Shown here: one piece after another, positions 60,659 to 64,000 of the stretch
Layout: each line of letters opens with the position of its first letter
Position numbering within the stretch: the first letter of the stretch is position 1
DNA from: Promineifilum sp019695075
GTDB taxonomy: Bacteria; Chloroflexota; Anaerolineae; Promineifilales; Promineifilaceae
Reading direction: 5' to 3'
Assembly (NCBI GenBank): GCA_026129185.1
Contig: JAHCIO010000002.1
Coordinates: forward strand, 1-64,000
Length of the DNA: 64,000 nt
The notes under the pieces: generated by a model
What the model was told of the DNA's origin: nothing
The model's input: only the letters and a program-made list of their open reading frames with translations
Databases searched by the model: none
Translations under genes and position numbers: made by a program

Positions 60659-62761
60659 CTATGGGTGCGCGTCGCCCGCCCGGTTGCGAATCCGTGCCGC
60701 GCGCCGCGCCCGCCCGGCATCTCCATCGCCGGCCGCGGCCCGCGGCAGGGGCGCGCCGAGGCGGCTCTCCAGGTGCGGGAAGTGGTCGCTGGCGTGGGGA
60801 ATGTGGATCGCGCCGACAAATTCGTCCTGGAAGCGCGGATCGATGGCCGTCTCGACGTAAGTTACCGCGCGAGCCAGCGCCGCCGCCTCGTCGCGCTTGT
60901 GGCGGTTCAGCAGGGCGATGCGCGCGCCGTCGCCGGCAGCGTTGCCCACGGCTGCCACGCGCTCCAGCGGGCAATCGGGGATCAACCCCAACAGCATGGC
61001 GTACTGCGGATCGATATAGCTGCCGAAGGCCCCGGCCAGCACGATCCGCTCGACATGCACCAGGTCGCCCTGGCCCACGCCCATACGATTCATCAGCAGC
61101 TTGGCCCCGGCGTAGAGGGCCGCCTTGGCCAACTGGATGGCGCGCACGTCGTCCTGCGTCACCAGGATGGGCTGGCCGTTGGCGGTCTGGTCGCCCGTGG
61201 CCAGCACGTAGGCCGCCTTCTTGCCCTGCCAGACCAGGCGCGGGTGCGGTCGGCCGTCGCTGAAACGCCCGTCGCCGCGCAGGATGCCGGCCAGGAACAT
61301 CTCGGCCACCGCCTCGATGATGCCGGAGCCGCAAATGCCCGCCGCCAGATGGCGCGGCTGGCTCTCCGGAGGCGTGTCGCGGTCGCCGGCAGCCGGCCAG
61401 GCGTCCGACCAGCGCTCCTCGTCGATGACGCGGAAGCGGGCCGACCAGTCGGCCGGGTCGATGCGCACGCGCTCGATGGCTCCCGGCGCGGCGCGCATGC
61501 CGAAGCGAATCTGCGCCCCCTCGAAGGCCGGGCCGGTGGGGCTGGAGGCGCTCAGCAGCCGGTCGCGGTGGCCCAGGACGATCTCGGCGTTCGTGCCTAC
61601 GTCCACCAGCAGCGTCAGCGCGTCCTGCCGGTGCGGTTCCTCGGCCAGCAGCACGGCGACGTTGTCCGCGCCGACGTGGCCCGCTTCGGCCGGCAGCACG
61701 TGGACGGCCGCGCCAGGGTGGAAGCGCAAGCCCAGCTCGCGGGCCTTCACGTCCACTGCATCGCGCGTCGCCAGGGCGAACGGTGCGCTGCCCAGCTCTC
61801 GCGGGTCGATGCCCAGCAGGATGTGGATCATCGTTGTGTTGCCGACGATGACGGCGTCGTGGATGTCGCGCGCTTGCAGGCCGGCGCTGCGGGCGGCGCG
61901 GGCGGCCAGCCCGTTCAGTGCCGTGATGATGGCCGCGTGCATCGTGTCCAGCCCGTTGGCGTGGGTCATGGCGTAGGCGACGCGGCTCATCAGGTCTTCG
62001 CCATAAGCCATCTGCGGGTTCATCAGCGCCTCGGTGGCCAGGACGGTCCCGGTGCGCAGGTCGCACAGATGGCCGGCGACGGTGGTGCTGCCGATGTCCA
62101 CAGCCAGGCCGTAGATGCCTTCCCTGTAGCCGGGCTGGATGTCGATCACCTCGCGCTCGTTCCAGACCAGGACGGTGACGGCCCAATTGCCGGCCCGCAG
62201 CGCCGCCTGGAGGCGGCGCAGGGCGGGCAGGTCGATGCGCAGGTCGCCCAGGCCCCATTGCGCCGCCAGCGCGGCCTGCACGCGCCCCCAGTCGCCGCGG
62301 TGCTCGCCCAGTTCGGCCCGGTCGACCTCGACGTAGACCTGGCGAATGGCCGGGTCGACGTCGATGGTGCGCTCGGTGGCCGACTTGCGAATGATCTGCT
62401 TGTGGGCGCGGCTTTCCTCCGGCACGGTGATGAGCAGATCGCCGGTGACGTGGGCGGCGCAGGCCAGGCGCTCGGCCGGGGCATGGGGATCGCCCGTGTC
62501 GCCCGCGCGGGCCAGCAGAGCGCGCTCTGGGGCCTCGGCTGGGCTGAGGTGGTCGGCGCTGGAGCGGATGCCGTGCTTGGCGAAGTTGCCCTCTTCGACG
62601 CAGACGCGGCACTTGGCGCAGGTCAGCCGACCGCCGCAGATGCTCTCGATGTCCACGCCCATCTGGCGAGCCGCGTCGAGCAGCGACTGGCCGGACGGAG
62701 CCAGGCCGCGGCGGCCGGAGGGCATAAAGATCACCTGGAATTCGCCGTTGGCCGTGGTCAT
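60659..62761 (-). CDS. RACo-like corrinoid reductive-activation ATPase (DUF4445)
   Basis: 700 residues. An N-terminal 2Fe-2S ferredoxin domain (C42, C48, C51 in SICGGRLTCAKC; C101 in LACAAHV) is joined by a linker region to an ASKHA-type ATPase (from about 215: YGLAVDIGSTTVAGHL, VDVGTNAEIVLG, AAGICGSGIIEAV, VLAGAFGSYID). This architecture is that of RACo/RamA proteins, which use ATP to reduce inactive Co(II) corrinoid to Co(I). Its place ahead of the corrinoid protein identifies its target. The last ~35 residues form an Arg/Ala-rich tail. First gene of the five-gene operon. Confidence 0.92.
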   Translation of the reverse strand: MTTANGEFQVIFMPSGRRGLAPSGQSLLDAARQMGVDIESICGGRLTCAKCRVCVEEGNFAKHGIRSSADHLSPAEAPERALLARAGDTGDPHAPAERLACAAHVTGDLLITVPEESRAHKQIIRKSATERTIDVDPAIRQVYVEVDRAELGEHRGDWGRVQAALAAQWGLGDLRIDLPALRRLQAALRAGNWAVTVLVWNEREVIDIQPGYREGIYGLAVDIGSTTVAGHLCDLRTGTVLATEALMNPQMAYGEDLMSRVAYAMTHANGLDTMHAAIITALNGLAARAARSAGLQARDIHDAVIVGNTTMIHILLGIDPRELGSAPFALATRDAVDVKARELGLRFHPGAAVHVLPAEAGHVGADNVAVLLAEEPHRQDALTLLVDVGTNAEIVLGHRDRLLSASSPTGPAFEGAQIRFGMRAAPGAIERVRIDPADWSARFRVIDEERWSDAWPAAGDRDTPPESQPRHLAAGICGSGIIEAVAEMFLAGILRGDGRFSDGRPHPRLVWQGKKAAYVLATGDQTANGQPILVTQDDVRAIQLAKAALYAGAKLLMNRMGVGQGDLVHVERIVLAGAFGSYIDPQYAMLLGLIPDCPLERVAAVGNAAGDGARIALLNRHKRDEAAALARAVTYVETAIDPRFQDEFVGAIHIPHASDHFPHLESRLGAPLPRAAAGDGDAGRARRAARIRNRAGDAHP

Positions 62762-62821
62762 GTCGTTACATTCGGATTGCCGGGCGCTGCGGCTCCGCCC
62801 ACGGTGGGCGGGCTGAAATGG

Positions 62822-62850
62822 ATTCTAGCATGAGCGGGCGGGCGTACCAA
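62822..62850 (-). promoter_or_regulatory. Promoter of the methionine/C1 operon
   Basis: Minus strand TTGGTA (62850-62845), 17 bp, TAGAAT (62827-62822); leader of about 54 nt with a small hairpin CCGCCCA/TGGGCGG (62795-62811). The leader is too short for a cobalamin riboswitch. Confidence 0.7.
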
Positions 62851-62864
62851 TTGGCCGGCGACCC

Positions 62865-62896
62865 GACCTCAGAGGTCAAAGAAGACCTCTGAGGTC
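62865..62896. repeat. Nested palindrome upstream of the methionine operon
   Basis: GACCTCAGAGGTC (62865-62877), 6-nt loop, GACCTCTGAGGTC (62884-62896): a perfect 13-bp inverted repeat whose arms are each near-palindromes (GACCTC-1-GAGGTC). It lies between the DUF-type gene and the operon promoter and may end the upstream transcript. Confidence 0.8.
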
Positions 62897-62903
62897 TGAC
62901 TGC

Positions 62904-63209
62904 TTACCCGCCCCTATCCCCCCGTATCGCGGCCGCCGTTTCCGACCAATCGATCGTCGCATAGCGAGCGTCTATCTCGGCGGCTACGGCGGCCGCGACT
63001 TCAGCCGGCGCGCCGTCTCGCTCTGCCGCGGCGCTCCAGACGAAGCCGGACAGGTAGCCGTCCGTGCCGGTCAGGCCCGCGGCCATGGCGGCGCTGTCGA
63101 TGGCGGCCTGGAAGCGGGCCGGCAGTTCGACGCTGACGCGCTCGCGCCGGCCGCCGGCCCGCACCTGCACCGGGATGTCATACCAGAAGAGGATTTGGTA
63201 GGTGGTCAT
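62904..63209 (-). CDS. Small virulence-factor-domain protein
   Basis: 101 residues. The pattern TYQILFWYDIPVQVRA, VSVELPARFQAAIDSAAMAAGL and TDGYLSGFVWS fits the small family named virulence factor (PF13769-like), of unknown function and found in non-pathogens. It is coupled to the oxidase gene upstream by an ATGA overlap, so the two products probably act together. Confidence 0.7.
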   Translation of the reverse strand: MTTYQILFWYDIPVQVRAGGRRERVSVELPARFQAAIDSAAMAAGLTGTDGYLSGFVWSAAAERDGAPAEVAAAVAAEIDARYATIDWSETAAAIRGDRGG

Positions 63210-64000
63210 GGTCGGCTGCTACCCGGCTCGCGCGGGCTGAGGGGACTGCCGAGCGCCCCACCCGGTACCTCCCGCGCGCCGCCGCGATAGAGAGGGTGGG
63301 CCGGGCCGTCGTCCGGCGGCGACCAGGCCCCGCGCGTCAGCATGTCGATCTTCTGCTGATGCAGGGCGCTGATCTGGCCGGTAAAGCGGGCCAGGTTGAA
63401 CAGACTGATGTCATGGCGCGTGCTTCGGCGTTCGGCCAGGTCGGCCATGATCTCGCCAATGACGCTGGCGAACTTGTAGCCGTGGCCGGAGAAACCGGCG
63501 GCGAAGGACACCTGCGGATAGTCCGGGTGCAGGTCGATCAGGAAGTGGCGGTCGGGCGTGTTGGTGAACAGGCACGCCTTGAGGATCATCGTCGGCCCGG
63601 CCCCGTCGGGGAAGTAGCGGGCGGCGAAGTCGCGCAGCATGTCTTCGTCTTCGCGGTAGGCCTCGCGCGACAGGTGTTCGGCTTCGCCCGTCTCGCCGAA
63701 GTGGTGGTAGCGGCCGAACTTGAAGCCGGGCACGGCGAAGACCGGGAAGCCATAGTAGCGCCCCTCCGGCACGAGGCAGTTGAACACCGGGAAGCGCTCC
63801 GGCCGGAACAGTTCCGGCCGCGCCGGCTGCAACCAGGCCAACACCTGCCGCTCCGGCACGGCCAGCCCGTTCAGCACCGGCAGCAAGTTCTGCGCCCAGC
63901 CGCCGGCGGTGAAGACGAGTGAATCGGCGGTATAGCTGTCGCGGTCGGTGACGACGCGCACGGCGTCGCCCCACGGCTCCCAGCCGAGCAGCGCCTCGCG
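63206..64000 (-). CDS. N-methyl amino acid oxidase (SolA/monomeric sarcosine oxidase family), N-terminus outside window
   Basis: The C-terminal 264 codons are visible; the frame continues past base 64000 (sequence before 63961 reads LLGWEPWGDAV, typical of this family), so the FAD Rossmann motif is missing. The flavin-attachment Cys is in KACLFTNTPDRHFLID, followed by VSFAAGFSGHGYKFASVIGEI, the FAD-binding end. Substrates are N-methyl amino acids such as sarcosine or N-methyltryptophan, giving formaldehyde and hydrogen peroxide. The tail after ~225 visible residues is Gly/Pro-rich. It is coupled to the small virulence-factor-domain gene. Confidence 0.9.
   Translation of the reverse strand, partial: REALLGWEPWGDAVRVVTDRDSYTADSLVFTAGGWAQNLLPVLNGLAVPERQVLAWLQPARPELFRPERFPVFNCLVPEGRYYGFPVFAVPGFKFGRYHHFGETGEAEHLSREAYREDEDMLRDFAARYFPDGAGPTMILKACLFTNTPDRHFLIDLHPDYPQVSFAAGFSGHGYKFASVIGEIMADLAERRSTRHDISLFNLARFTGQISALHQQKIDMLTRGAWSPPDDGPAHPLYRGGAREVPGGALGSPLSPREPGSSRP

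Noticed and set aside
62762..62864. Cobalamin or SAM riboswitch ahead of the methionine operon
   Set aside because: The promoter leaves only about 54 nt of leader with one small hairpin; no B12-box or SAM-I-like core is visible.

Overview
The window is a G+C-rich bacterial chromosome segment with very dense gene packing: 55 protein genes (two cut by the window edges), four tRNA genes, and no CRISPR array, insertion sequence, prophage or rRNA. The gene content suggests a Chloroflexota (Anaerolineae-like) genome. Pointers are surface proteins with long Thr/Pro linkers, LysM modules fused to clan-A glycosidase-like domains, a MoxR-DUF58-DUF4129 operon, a MetV/MetF pair with a stand-alone corrinoid protein and a DUF4445 reactivase, and an SDR-type threonine dehydrogenase. 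That placement is an inference from gene content; no marker gene was aligned.

Layout. 1-9.7 kb: a B12-binding radical SAM protein coupled to a nucleotidyltransferase-like protein, zwf, a UvrD-family helicase, a secreted glycosidase-like protein with a renalase-like flavoprotein, and a DUF218 protein. 9.8-10.1 kb: an array of seven identical short hairpins, five of them in 41-bp tandem units. 10.1-14.7 kb: SRPBCC protein, carotenoid-desaturase-like flavoprotein, SDR, pyrG. 14.8-20.2 kb: operon cbs-moxR-DUF58-DUF4129. 20.3-26.3 kb: LysM-glycosidase, CBS-domain protein, ferredoxin-NADP reductase, double RNase H, gamma-glutamyltransferase. 26.4-35.9 kb: tRNA-Ser and a cell-surface polysaccharide locus (five glycosyltransferases, flippase, GDP-fucose synthase, uridine kinase, sulfotransferase). 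36.0-36.4 kb: tRNA-Thr, -His and -Arg, followed by a ~400 bp stretch of lower G+C with no convincing gene. 36.8-41.8 kb: a probable nucleobase operon (DHODH-like protein, xanthine-dehydrogenase-type molybdoenzyme, PD-(D/E)XK-like protein, hpt). 42-57.3 kb: LysM/zinc-ribbon membrane protein, metallohydrolase, MATE-like transporter, threonine dehydrogenase, CDF transporter, GH3-like protein, two S41 proteases, smpB, a copper-amine-oxidase-like/cytochrome c fusion, coaBC. 57.3-64 kb: a one-carbon/methionine operon (RACo-like reactivase, corrinoid protein, homocysteine methyltransferase, MetV, MetF) downstream of an N-methyl-amino-acid oxidase gene.

Working together. The last 7 kb read as a C1 module. 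An oxidase of N-methyl amino acids could release C1 units; MetV/MetF would make methyl-THF; and a methionine synthase split into separate polypeptides would methylate homocysteine, with a DUF4445 ATPase replacing the reactivation domain of MetH. No pterin-binding methyltransferase is visible. The cbs gene elsewhere would drain homocysteine to cystathionine or cysteine.

The strongest leads are the split methionine synthase, the molybdoenzyme whose 2Fe-2S region has lost seven of eight cluster cysteines, the amine-oxidase-like/cytochrome c fusion without copper ligands, the 41-bp hairpin array, a set of promoters that place the transcription start at the start codon (probable leaderless mRNAs), and four convergent gene pairs whose stop codons interlock over the same four bases.
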